From JACCZX01 sp038216465 (GTDB taxonomy: Bacteria; Pseudomonadota; Gammaproteobacteria; Burkholderiales; Burkholderiaceae_F), in NCBI GenBank assembly GCA_038216465.1, contig JBBQQC010000013.1, positions 27,618 through 91,617 of the forward strand: a DNA stretch of 64,000 nt. Reading direction: 5' to 3'. A program made the translations under genes and the position numbers. The notes under the pieces are model-generated. The model had not been told where the DNA came from. It did no database searches and saw only the letters and a list, made by a program, of their open reading frames with translations. Below are positions 35,058-43,099 of the stretch, in pieces. Positions within the stretch are counted from its first letter, which is position 1; the number at the start of each line of letters is the position of its first letter.

Positions 35058-36155
35058 ATGTATTCCGAATCAGACCGCGAATTCATGCTGCGCGCGTTGA
35101 CTCTCTCGCAGCGCGCCGCGTTTCACGCGACGCCGAATCCGCGCGTCGGCTGCGTGATCGTGCGCGACGCGCGTGTTCTCGGAGAGGGTTTCACGCAGCC
35201 GGCCGGTTCGAATCACGCCGAAGTTGAAGCGATCCTTGATGCCAGGCGCAATGGCCATGACGTGCGCGGCTCGACCGTCTACGTTTCGCTGGAGCCGTGC
35301 AGTCATTTTGGGCGCACGCCGCCGTGTGCGACGGCGCTGTCGGAAGCAAAGGTTGCGCGTGTGATCGCAGCGGTCGAAGACCCGAACCCGCTGGTATCCG
35401 GGCGCGGTCTTGAAATGTTGCGCAACGGCGGTGTCGACGTTCGATGCGGCCTGCTCGAGCAGGAAGCCGCCGAAATCAACGCCGGTTTTTTTTCGCGCAT
35501 GGCGCGTGGGCGACCGTGGGTGCGATTGAAGGTCGCCGCCAGCCTGGACGGAAAAACGGCGCTCGGCAACGGCACATCGCAATGGATTACCTCCGAGGAG
35601 GCGCGTCGCGATGGCCACGTTTGGCGCGCGCGTGCGTGCGCGGTACTGACCGGCATCGGCACGGTGCAGTCTGATAACCCGCGGTTAGACGTTCGGCTAG
35701 TGCCGACGTCGCGCCAGCCGGTGCGAGTCTTGATCGACAGCCGGCTCGACGTCGATCCCGCGGCTCACATTTTTGACGGCGAAGGCCATGTGCTGGTCGC
35801 GTGCGCGGTCAAGAAGCCGGCGGCCGAGGCGGCACTGGCGCAACGCGGCGCGCAGATACTTCATCTACCTGGAGAGCGGGGCAAGGTAGACCTGAAAGCG
35901 CTGATGCATGCGCTCGCCGCACGCAGCATCAACGAAGTTCACGTTGAAGCCGGATTCAAGCTCAATGGATCGATCGTTGCTGCGGAGCTGGCCGACGAGC
36001 TGCTGATCTACCTGGCTCCGAGTCTGCTCGGTGAAGCGCAGGGGATGGTGAACCTGCCGGCGCTCTCCGACCTGACTCACGCTCGGCGCTTGAAGTTTCG
36101 CGAAGTGTCGCAAGTCGGGGAGGACGTCCGTATTCTGGCGCGTGTGGTCCACTGA
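35058..36155 (+). CDS. ribD: bifunctional riboflavin deaminase/reductase RibD
   Basis: A 365-residue fusion starting at MYSESDREFMLRAL; the 11 codons before it are unsupported. The N-terminal deaminase has zinc ligands H53 and E55 (HAEVEAI), C81 and C90 (PCSHFGRTPPC). The C-terminal reductase begins near RPWVRLKVAASLDGK at about residue 148. It carries out the second and third steps of riboflavin synthesis. Its stop and the ribE start share one base (TGATG). No FMN riboswitch was recognised upstream. Confidence 0.96.
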   Translation: MYSESDREFMLRALTLSQRAAFHATPNPRVGCVIVRDARVLGEGFTQPAGSNHAEVEAILDARRNGHDVRGSTVYVSLEPCSHFGRTPPCATALSEAKVARVIAAVEDPNPLVSGRGLEMLRNGGVDVRCGLLEQEAAEINAGFFSRMARGRPWVRLKVAASLDGKTALGNGTSQWITSEEARRDGHVWRARACAVLTGIGTVQSDNPRLDVRLVPTSRQPVRVLIDSRLDVDPAAHIFDGEGHVLVACAVKKPAAEAALAQRGAQILHLPGERGKVDLKALMHALAARSINEVHVEAGFKLNGSIVAAELADELLIYLAPSLLGEAQGMVNLPALSDLTHARRLKFREVSQVGEDVRILARVVH

Positions 36156-36772
36156 TGTTCACGGGGCTCGTCCAGGGTGTGGGCCGCATCATCGACGTCG
36201 AGCGGATAGCGGCCGACGGGGGCGCGCATCTGATCATCGACGCGCGAGATGTGCACGAATTCTCAATCGGCGTGGGCGACAGCGTTGCCATCGCCGGTGC
36301 GTGCATGACGGCCACGCGAGTCGACGGCGCGACCTTCGACGTCGTTAGCTCGAAGGAAAGCCTGGCGCGGACGGTCGGACTCGATGCCCTCGGCGAAGTG
36401 AACATAGAAACATCGGTGCGGGTGGGTGATGCGCTGGGTGGACACCTGGTTGCCGGTCACGTCGATGGCATCGGCGAGGTCATTGCGATGGAGCCCGTGC
36501 ACGAATCGTGGGAGCTAAGCGTGCGAGTGCCCATCGAGCTTGCAAAATATCTGGCTTACAAAGGCTCGGTCGCGATCAATGGGGTGAGCCTGACGGTGAA
36601 CCGGGTCGTGGACAAGGCGCGCGGTTGCGAGTTTTCTGTCAACGTTATCCCGCATACATTCAACGTGACGACATTGCGTTCGCTGCGACCCGGCACCCGC
36701 GTCAATATCGAGGCTGATTTGATCGCGCGCTACGTGGATCGGATGCTGTCGGTTCAGGCCCGAAACGCCTAA
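36155..36772 (+). CDS. ribE: riboflavin synthase alpha chain
   Basis: A 205-residue protein with the internal duplication of the family: MFTGLVQGVG begins the first barrel, and the second begins around GHLVAGHVDGIGEV near residue 98. GVSLTVN in the second half pairs with ACMTATR in the first, where many homologues read CLTV. It joins two lumazine molecules to make riboflavin. It is coupled to ribD and followed 34 bp later by the ribB-type gene. Confidence 0.96.
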   Translation: MFTGLVQGVGRIIDVERIAADGGAHLIIDARDVHEFSIGVGDSVAIAGACMTATRVDGATFDVVSSKESLARTVGLDALGEVNIETSVRVGDALGGHLVAGHVDGIGEVIAMEPVHESWELSVRVPIELAKYLAYKGSVAINGVSLTVNRVVDKARGCEFSVNVIPHTFNVTTLRSLRPGTRVNIEADLIARYVDRMLSVQARNA

Positions 36773-36806
36773 ACTCCGCAGCCGGCTCAACTGCGCGCAA
36801 ACGATC

Positions 36807-37943
36807 ATGCTCTCAGCCGTCCCCAGCTCTTCTAAACCGCCGGCGCGTCTGGCGACCACGCCCGAGTTGATCGAAGAGATCCGGCTAGGCCATATCGTCG
36901 TCCTGGTCGACGATGAGGATCGCGAGAACGAAGGCGACCTGATCTTCGCGGCCGATTTCGTGACTCCGGAAAAGATCAATTTCCTTGCGAAGAACGGGCG
37001 TGGCTTGGTCTGCATGCCGATCACCGCAGAGCATGCGGCGCAACTGCAGCTGGCGCCGATGACCGCGAACAATCGCACCGTGCACGGGACCAATTTCACG
37101 GTCGCGATCGAGGCGGCCGACGGCATCAGTACCGGCATTTCGGCGGCGGATCGCGCACACACGGTGCGGGTGGCAACGCGTCCGAATGCCAAGCCGTCGG
37201 ACCTCGTTCAGCCGGGACATGTTTTTCCGCTGGTCGCGGCGCCGGGAGGCGTTCTGATGCGCGCGGGTCACACCGAAGCTTGCTGCGATCTAGCACGCCT
37301 CGCAGGCCTGAATCCTGCGGCGGTGCTGTGTGAAGTCATGAATGACGACGGCACCATGGCGCGCCTGCCCGACCTGCTGCCGTTTGCTGCCGCACACGGT
37401 CTGCGCATTGGCACGATCGCCGATCTGATCCGCTATCGCGCTGCCAACGAATCGCTGATCGAACGCATTTCGGCGCGGCGCATTCTGACTCCGGCTGGCG
37501 AGTTCGAGTTGATTGCGTATTGCGACCAGCCGAGCGGCGGAGCCCACCTGGCGCTGGTACACGGCACGCTGACGCCGGAGCGAGAAGCGCTGGTTCGCGT
37601 TCACGAACCGCTGTCAGTGCTCGATGTGCTCGACGTTCAGGCGTCCACGCACGCGTGGCCTCTGCTGAAGGCGCTTGAGCGCATCGCGCAGAGCGACGCC
37701 GGGGTGCTGGTGATGCTCAACTGCGGGGAAACTGCGGCGCAGCTGTTCGACCGCCTCGACGCAACTACGCAAGGTTCGACCGAAGTCGCCCGTTCGACCA
37801 CCGCCGACCTGCGTACCTACGGCGTCGGCGCGCAGATACTGCGCGATCTGAACGTCCGGCGCATGAAACTTCTCGCCAAGCCGCGCAAGATGCCATCGAT
37901 GGCAGGGTTTGGCCTGCACGTTACCGGCTATCTGGAAGACTAG
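36807..37943 (+). CDS. ribB: 3,4-dihydroxy-2-butanone 4-phosphate synthase fused to a degenerate RibA domain (RibBX type)
   Basis: A 378-residue protein. The N-terminal RibB half is intact: DDEDRENEGDL at 35-45, HTEACCDLARLAG at 155-167, and substrate residues in RPNAKPSDLVQPGH. The C-terminal half (about 222-378) aligns with GTP cyclohydrolase II but the zinc-cysteine and catalytic stretch is replaced by VRVHEPLSVLDVLDVQASTH at 263-282, which has no cysteine. So it should make the four-carbon precursor but not open GTP, as in the RibBX variants known in Proteobacteria. A separate active RibA is therefore expected elsewhere. Confidence 0.92.
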   Translation: MLSAVPSSSKPPARLATTPELIEEIRLGHIVVLVDDEDRENEGDLIFAADFVTPEKINFLAKNGRGLVCMPITAEHAAQLQLAPMTANNRTVHGTNFTVAIEAADGISTGISAADRAHTVRVATRPNAKPSDLVQPGHVFPLVAAPGGVLMRAGHTEACCDLARLAGLNPAAVLCEVMNDDGTMARLPDLLPFAAAHGLRIGTIADLIRYRAANESLIERISARRILTPAGEFELIAYCDQPSGGAHLALVHGTLTPEREALVRVHEPLSVLDVLDVQASTHAWPLLKALERIAQSDAGVLVMLNCGETAAQLFDRLDATTQGSTEVARSTTADLRTYGVGAQILRDLNVRRMKLLAKPRKMPSMAGFGLHVTGYLED

Positions 37944-37956
37944 CTAAGCGTCGCGC

Positions 37957-38448
37957 ATGGCCAAGGACTTCATCGCCCCCGATTTTGACGGTGACGATCT
38001 GCGCATCGGCGTCGTGCAGGCGCGGTTTAACGAGTGGGCCGGGCGCGCGTTGGCCGAAGCGTGCATGAACGAGCTGATCACGCTCGGTGTCGACGAAGAC
38101 GACATCACGCACATCACCGTGCCCGGATCGCTTGAAATTCCTGTTGCGCTGGCCAAGCTCGCGGCAACGGATGACTTTGACGCGCTGATAGCGCTCGGCT
38201 GCGTGATTCGCGGCGATACTTACCACTTCGAGGTGGTTGCCAACGAATCGGCGCGCGGAGTCGCGCAGGTTTCGCTTGACTACGAAGTACCGATAGCGAA
38301 TGCCATTTTGACGACCGATACGGAAGAGCAGGCGCGCACGCGAGTCGCAGAGAAAGGTCGCGACGCCGCGCGGGTGGCGGTCGAGATGGCGAATCTGCTG
38401 TGGGCGCTCGGTGAAGACGGCGCGGTCGTGGCTGTCAGCGAAGAGTAG
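37957..38448 (+). CDS. ribH: 6,7-dimethyl-8-ribityllumazine synthase
   Basis: A 163-residue protein of family length. Substrate-binding segments are RFNEWAGRAL near 26, VPGSLEIPVAL near 61 and GCVIRGDTYHFEVVANES near 88, where the catalytic histidine lies. It condenses the four-carbon phosphate with the ribitylaminopyrimidine and usually assembles into pentamers or icosahedra. It is 13 bp after the ribB gene and 6 bp before nusB. Confidence 0.97.
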   Translation: MAKDFIAPDFDGDDLRIGVVQARFNEWAGRALAEACMNELITLGVDEDDITHITVPGSLEIPVALAKLAATDDFDALIALGCVIRGDTYHFEVVANESARGVAQVSLDYEVPIANAILTTDTEEQARTRVAEKGRDAARVAVEMANLLWALGEDGAVVAVSEE

Positions 38449-38454
38449 GACGCA

Positions 38455-38937
38455 TTGCAGCAGCCTGACGCACCGGCTCGACCTGTTCGGCCAACCAAGG
38501 GCAGCAATCGCAGTGCGCGCCGCCGCTCGCGGGAGCTCGCGCTGCAGGGTCTTTATCAATGGATGATCGCCGGTCGCGATGCGGGGACGATCGAGTCGCA
38601 GCCCCTCGACGACGGCGAAGCTCAGACGGGCGCCGATCGCGCGCACTATCACGAGCTTTTGCACGGTGCGATCGATCACGCAGCAGATTTGCGCGCGCAT
38701 TTCGCTCCGTATCTGGATCGCGGCGTCGACGCGCTGTCTCCGGTCGAACACGCCATCCTGTTGATCGCCACCTATGAGCTGCAGTATCGGGTCGAGATTC
38801 CATATCGCGTCGTGATCAATGAAGCGGTCGAGCTTGCAAAGAGCTTTGGCGGCACCGACGGGTTCCGCTACGTCAATGGCGTTCTCGACAAGGTGGCGGC
38901 TGGACTGCGCGCGACCGAGGCTGTCGGACGAGGCTGA
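38455..38937 (+). CDS. nusB: transcription antitermination protein NusB
   Basis: A 160-residue all-helical RNA-binding protein. RRRSRELALQGLYQW opens the fold and PVEHAILLIATYEL, NEAVELAKSFGGTDG and FRYVNGVLDKVA close it. The start is a TTG at 38455, four bases after AGGA and six bases past the ribH stop; no in-frame ATG fits. NusB binds boxA RNA with S10 to prevent early termination in rRNA operons. ribH-nusB-thiL is a classic conserved order. Confidence 0.95.
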   Translation: MQQPDAPARPVRPTKGSNRSARRRSRELALQGLYQWMIAGRDAGTIESQPLDDGEAQTGADRAHYHELLHGAIDHAADLRAHFAPYLDRGVDALSPVEHAILLIATYELQYRVEIPYRVVINEAVELAKSFGGTDGFRYVNGVLDKVAAGLRATEAVGRG

Positions 38938-39961
38938 TCTGACTGCGCGTGATACCGATTCTCAGGCTGCAATCGGCGAGTTTGAGCTGATCGAACGCTT
39001 CTTCAAACGGCCGAGTGCGCAGGCACCGAACGTGGCACTGGGGCCGGGCGACGACTGTGCATTGCTCGATGCACGCGCCGGCGAGCAGTGGGCCGTGTCG
39101 ACCGATACGCTGCTGGAACGGGTGCATTTTTTTTCGGATGTCGACCCTGGGGCGCTTGGCCACAAGGCGCTCGCCGTCAACCTGTCCGATCTGGCGGCGT
39201 GCGGCGCGACGCCACGCTGTTTTTTCCTCGCGCTCGCCTTACCGAGTGCCGACGAGACTTGGCTCGAGCGCTTCAGCCGCGGGCTGTACGCGATCGCTGA
39301 CGAATATCACTGCGTGCTCGCGGGCGGCGACACGACGCACTCGCCCGGCGGCATCATGATCACGATCACCGCGCTCGGCACGGTACCGTCCGGGCTGGCA
39401 CTGCTGCGCTCGGGCGCGCAGTCCGACGATGACATCTGGGTATCAGGCGAGCTCGGTGACGCAGCGCTCGGCCTCGCTTTGCGGCGCGGCGAAATAAAGC
39501 TGCCGACGCCGGATGTCGAGCATGCGACGGCCCGTCTGCAGCGGCCGACGCCGCGCGTGCAGCTGGGCGAGCGTCTGCGCGGCATCGCCAGCAGCGCGAT
39601 CGACGTGTCGGACGGACTCATCGGCGACTTGCGCCATGTGATGCGAGCGTCGAGCGTGGGCGCTAGCGTCGAATGGGCGCGTGTTCCGCGTTCGCCAGCG
39701 CTGCGGCGTGCGCCGATGCGGATGCAGCAATCTTGCGTGCTAGCCGGCGGGGACGACTACGAGTTACTGTTTACCGCGTCTTCAAGTCGCCGCTCCGAGG
39801 TGCTGGCGGCCGCTGCCGGTGCGGTGTCGGTGACCCGCATCGGAGTTATCGCGGCGACCGCCGATCTCGCGGTGGTAGACGAGCACGGAGCGCGGGTGGA
39901 CACTGGCATTCGTGCCTACGACCACTTTGGAGACACCGCCGACCCAGCGCTGCGCGAGTAG
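38876..39961 (+). CDS. thiL: thiamine-monophosphate kinase
   Basis: The ATP-dependent kinase that makes thiamine diphosphate from the monophosphate. GEFELIERFF begins the conserved part; GPGDDCALLD, STDTLLERVHF, AVNLSDLAACGA, LAGGDTTHSP, SSAIDVSDGLIGD and AGGDDYELLF are diagnostic. The nearest ATG in frame is 38876, giving 361 residues and a 20-codon poorly conserved tail inside nusB. A CTG at 38939, five bases after GAGG, would give 340 residues and fits the family start better, so the true start may be non-canonical. pgpA, normally next, is absent. Confidence 0.93.
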   Translation: MAFSTRWRLDCARPRLSDEADLTARDTDSQAAIGEFELIERFFKRPSAQAPNVALGPGDDCALLDARAGEQWAVSTDTLLERVHFFSDVDPGALGHKALAVNLSDLAACGATPRCFFLALALPSADETWLERFSRGLYAIADEYHCVLAGGDTTHSPGGIMITITALGTVPSGLALLRSGAQSDDDIWVSGELGDAALGLALRRGEIKLPTPDVEHATARLQRPTPRVQLGERLRGIASSAIDVSDGLIGDLRHVMRASSVGASVEWARVPRSPALRRAPMRMQQSCVLAGGDDYELLFTASSSRRSEVLAAAAGAVSVTRIGVIAATADLAVVDEHGARVDTGIRAYDHFGDTADPALRE

Positions 39962-40000
39962 CGCCGTGGCGCGGACAGTTGCGGGAAAGCGAATCTGCGG

Positions 40001-40522
40001 ATGAGCGACGCCGCGCAAACGATCGAACACCTAGCGCATCGTTTGGGATCGGCCCTGCGCGCGCAGCACTTGACGCTGGCGACGGCCGAGTCGTGCACCG
40101 CGGGCGGCATCGCCTACGCGGTCACCATCGTGCCGGGCTCGAGCGCCTGGTACGACCGCGGCTTCATTACCTACTCGAACGAAGCAAAGATGCAGATGCT
40201 CGGCGTGTCGGCAGCGTATCTGCGCGACTTCGGAGCAGTCAGTGAGCCGGTCGCGCGTGCGATGGCGCTCGGCGCGTTGTCGCATGGCGCGCATGTGTCG
40301 CTGTCGGTGACCGGAATTGCGGGCCCGGACGGCGGCTCCGACGCCAAGCCGGTGGGAACCGTGTGCTTTGCGTGGGCGATCCGGCGCGATTCGTCGAGCG
40401 CACCGTGGGTAAAGACGCAGACTCGGCAGATGACGGGCGATCGCAATGCGGTGCGCACGCAAAGCATCGTCGTCGCGCTGGGGACGCTGATCGGGCTGCT
40501 CGAGCAGCGAGAGGACATTTGA
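40001..40522 (+). CDS. CinA-type nicotinamide-nucleotide amidohydrolase (PncC)
   Basis: A 173-residue stand-alone CinA C-terminal domain. TLATAESCTAGGIAYAV near residue 27 carries the Ser-Cys catalytic segment, with YSNEAK, GAVSEPVA and SVTGIAGPDGGSDAKPVGTVCFAW following. It deamidates NMN to NaMN and so recycles the pyridine nucleotide released by DNA ligase. It is 39 bp after thiL and overlaps the next gene by three or four bases. Confidence 0.94.
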   Translation: MSDAAQTIEHLAHRLGSALRAQHLTLATAESCTAGGIAYAVTIVPGSSAWYDRGFITYSNEAKMQMLGVSAAYLRDFGAVSEPVARAMALGALSHGAHVSLSVTGIAGPDGGSDAKPVGTVCFAWAIRRDSSSAPWVKTQTRQMTGDRNAVRTQSIVVALGTLIGLLEQREDI

Positions 40523-41412
40523 GCGAAGCACTTTTCCCGGCATTTGCGCAGCAGAGGCGCCGCGTTAACGGCATCGAGGTCAACCTGCGCCACGGCGGCA
40601 GTGGCCCGCCGCTTCTGCTGTTGCACGGCTTTCCGCAGACGCATGCGATCTGGCACAAGGTTGCGCCGCTGTTGGCCGCACACTACACACTGGTCATGCC
40701 CGATCTGCGCGGATACGGCGATTCCGACAAGCCCGCGAGCGCACCCGATCACGCCCCTTATTCAAAGCGCGTGATGGCTCTCGACGCGCTGCACTTGATG
40801 CGCTCCCTCGGGTTCGAGCGCTTTTTCGTCTGCGGGCATGATCGCGGCGGCCGGGTCGCGCACCGCTTGGCGCTCGATCATCCGCAGGCGGTAGCGCGCC
40901 TGATGCTGCTCGATATCTCGCCCACGTTGACGATGTACGAGCGCACGACGCAGGACTTTGCGACGCTTTATTACCACTGGTTCTTTCTGATCCAACCGGA
41001 GCCGCTGCCCGAAACGCTGATTGCATCGAACCCGGGATTCTTTCTGCGCACCAAGCTCGGCGGGTGGGGCTCCGGCGATACGACTTTCTTCGATCCGCGC
41101 GCGCTGGCCGAGTACGAACGTTGTTTCACTCCGGCCGCGGTGCATGCGATGTGCGAAGACTATCGTGCTGCGGCGTCGATTGATCTTCAGCACGACCGGG
41201 CCGATGCGCAAACTCGCAAGGGCATCGATTGCCCGCTTTACGTACTATGGGGGGAGCGGGCTGTCGTCAACAAGCTGTTCACACCGGTCGCCGACTGGCA
41301 GGCTTGTAGCCGTAGCAGCGTGACCGGTCGCACGGCCGTCACTGGCCACTACATTGCCGAAGAGGCGCCTGCCTTGCTGAGCGCACAGATACAAAAGTTT
41401 TTCGCCGAGTGA
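40519..41412 (+). CDS. alpha/beta hydrolase, haloacetate (fluoroacetate) dehalogenase-like
   Basis: A 297-residue protein with a TTG start at 40519, preceded by GAGAGG and overlapping the cinA-type stop. It carries the whole catalytic set of fluoroacetate dehalogenases: nucleophile D108 with carboxylate-binding R109 and R112 (GHDRGGR), acid D132, halide-pocket H153-W154 (YYHWFF), W183, Y215 (MCEDYRA) and base H277 (TGHYIAEEAP). Most are offset by two from the Rhodopseudomonas palustris RPA1163 numbering. It would hydrolyse a 2-haloacid to a hydroxyacid. An epoxide hydrolase is the main alternative. Confidence 0.88.
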   Translation: MSEALFPAFAQQRRRVNGIEVNLRHGGSGPPLLLLHGFPQTHAIWHKVAPLLAAHYTLVMPDLRGYGDSDKPASAPDHAPYSKRVMALDALHLMRSLGFERFFVCGHDRGGRVAHRLALDHPQAVARLMLLDISPTLTMYERTTQDFATLYYHWFFLIQPEPLPETLIASNPGFFLRTKLGGWGSGDTTFFDPRALAEYERCFTPAAVHAMCEDYRAAASIDLQHDRADAQTRKGIDCPLYVLWGERAVVNKLFTPVADWQACSRSSVTGRTAVTGHYIAEEAPALLSAQIQKFFAE

Positions 41413-41428
41413 CCCCGCAGACTTGCTG

Positions 41429-43099
41429 ATGCAAAGGCGCGCGCTGTGGTTGCCGATTTTCATTTTCAGCGTGGTTATGACCTCTGTGTCGATTTCGGCT
41501 CTGGCTGTCGAGAAGGGCGGCCTACCCGCTATTTGTTTGTCCGACAGCTCCACCTTGCCGGTGGAAAAGGCGCGGCTGCTCGCATTTGGTGACTACCGGG
41601 GTCCGTCCGCGTCGCGCAACGCCGAGGCGCAGCGGTTTTTCGATCAGGCGATGGTATTCGGATGGGGCTTCAACTTTGCCGAAGCCGTGCGCTCGTTCCG
41701 TGCGGCCGCTCGGATCGATCTCGATTGCGCGTTGTGCCGGTGGGGCGTTGCGTGGGCGCTCGGGCCCAGCATCAACCACGATATGAAGCCGGCTGATGTG
41801 CCCGTTGCGATCGACGCCATCGTTCAGGCTCGAAGCGGCGTGGCGGCCGGCTCACGCGACCGCGCGCTGATCGACGCACTGGCGAAGCGTTACTCGGTGC
41901 GGCGGGGCGCGGATGCTGACGCGCTTGCTCTTTCTTATGCGGCGGCGATGGCTGTGCTCGCGGATCGATACTCGGACGACGCGGACGTCGCGGTGCTCGC
42001 GGCCGAAGCTACGATGAACGCGCACGCCTACGACTACTGGCGTGCCGACGGGAAACCGCAGCCGTGGACGCCGCAGATCATCGGCTGGCTCGATCGCGCG
42101 CTTGCGATAGCACCGTCACACCCGGGCGCGCATCACTACCGCATCCATCTATTCGAGGATTCGCGACAGCCCGAGCGGGCGTTGGCGTCGTCGCAGCGGC
42201 TCGGCGCGCTCGCTCCGATGGTCGGCCATCTCGTTCACATGCCGTCGCATATTTTTTTTCGGCTGGGCCTCTATCACGATGCGGCAGCTGCCAACGATGC
42301 GGCCGTAAGGGCGGATCGTGAGTACGCCGCTGCTACCGGAACGGTCTCCGATTACGCCATTCATAACCTGCATTTCTTGTGGGCGTCCGCGCTTTGGGGC
42401 AGCGACCGCGCCCGTGCGGCCGGCGCTGCCGGGGAGCTCGCAGCGGCCGCCGCGGCTGCGCCTTTCGGAGCGGTGAATGACGCCACGCGCCAGCACTTTT
42501 TGGCGGCTCCGTACCTGACACGCGTGAGCCTTCGCGAGTGGAGCTTGCTGTTGCTGCCGAGCGGCTCCGCCGAGTCTGCGGGCAACGGACCGTATCTGCA
42601 GGGGTTGACACACTTTGCGAACGGGATGGCGCGCGCCGCGAGCGGTGACATCGCTTCTGCTGGCGTGGAGCTCGATTCGTTGCGGCGCGCGGCGCGCGCG
42701 ACACGCAGCGCCGGATTGATGATCAAGAGTATTAACCGGGCGTCCGACGCGCTGTCGGTGGGCAGCCTGCAGCTGCAGTCGGCGATAGCAGCCGCGCGCG
42801 GCTTGCAGTTCGATGCCTTGCGGTTTGCACGCGCCGCGGTTGCTGCCGAAGATCGACTGGCGCGCGACGACCCGCCGCTGTGGCCGCTGCCTTCGCGCCA
42901 CCTGCTCGGCGAAGCGTTGCTACGAGCAGATCGCGCGGCGGAAGCGAGTAGCGTGTACGGCGCCGATCTGAAAAAGTATCCGCACAATTGCGCTGCGTTG
43001 GCAGGAGTCGCCGCTGCTGCGCACGTGCAGCGCGCAGCGTCCGCCTCCACCGCTTCATCGGCGCAAGCGTCTGCGCTTTCCTCACACTGTCCTGAGTGA
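41429..43099 (+). CDS. secreted TPR-like repeat protein of unknown function
   Basis: A 556-residue protein with a signal peptide or anchor (MQRRALWLPIFIFSVVMTSVSISALA) and an alanine-rich helical solenoid. Repeat-like units include FFDQAMVFGWGFNFAEAVRS, AAARIDLDCALCRWGVAWAL, LDRALAIAPSHPGAHHY and GLYHDAAAANDAAVRAD. Conserved His-rich stretches HLVHMPSHIFFRLG and HHYRIHLFED are notable. I do not recognise a named function. It lies between the dehalogenase-like gene and a CorC-type membrane protein; the GTG of the latter overlaps its stop. Periplasmic or outer-membrane-facing protein interaction is the most that can be inferred. Confidence 0.8.
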   Translation: MQRRALWLPIFIFSVVMTSVSISALAVEKGGLPAICLSDSSTLPVEKARLLAFGDYRGPSASRNAEAQRFFDQAMVFGWGFNFAEAVRSFRAAARIDLDCALCRWGVAWALGPSINHDMKPADVPVAIDAIVQARSGVAAGSRDRALIDALAKRYSVRRGADADALALSYAAAMAVLADRYSDDADVAVLAAEATMNAHAYDYWRADGKPQPWTPQIIGWLDRALAIAPSHPGAHHYRIHLFEDSRQPERALASSQRLGALAPMVGHLVHMPSHIFFRLGLYHDAAAANDAAVRADREYAAATGTVSDYAIHNLHFLWASALWGSDRARAAGAAGELAAAAAAAPFGAVNDATRQHFLAAPYLTRVSLREWSLLLLPSGSAESAGNGPYLQGLTHFANGMARAASGDIASAGVELDSLRRAARATRSAGLMIKSINRASDALSVGSLQLQSAIAAARGLQFDALRFARAAVAAEDRLARDDPPLWPLPSRHLLGEALLRADRAAEASSVYGADLKKYPHNCAALAGVAAAAHVQRAASASTASSAQASALSSHCPE

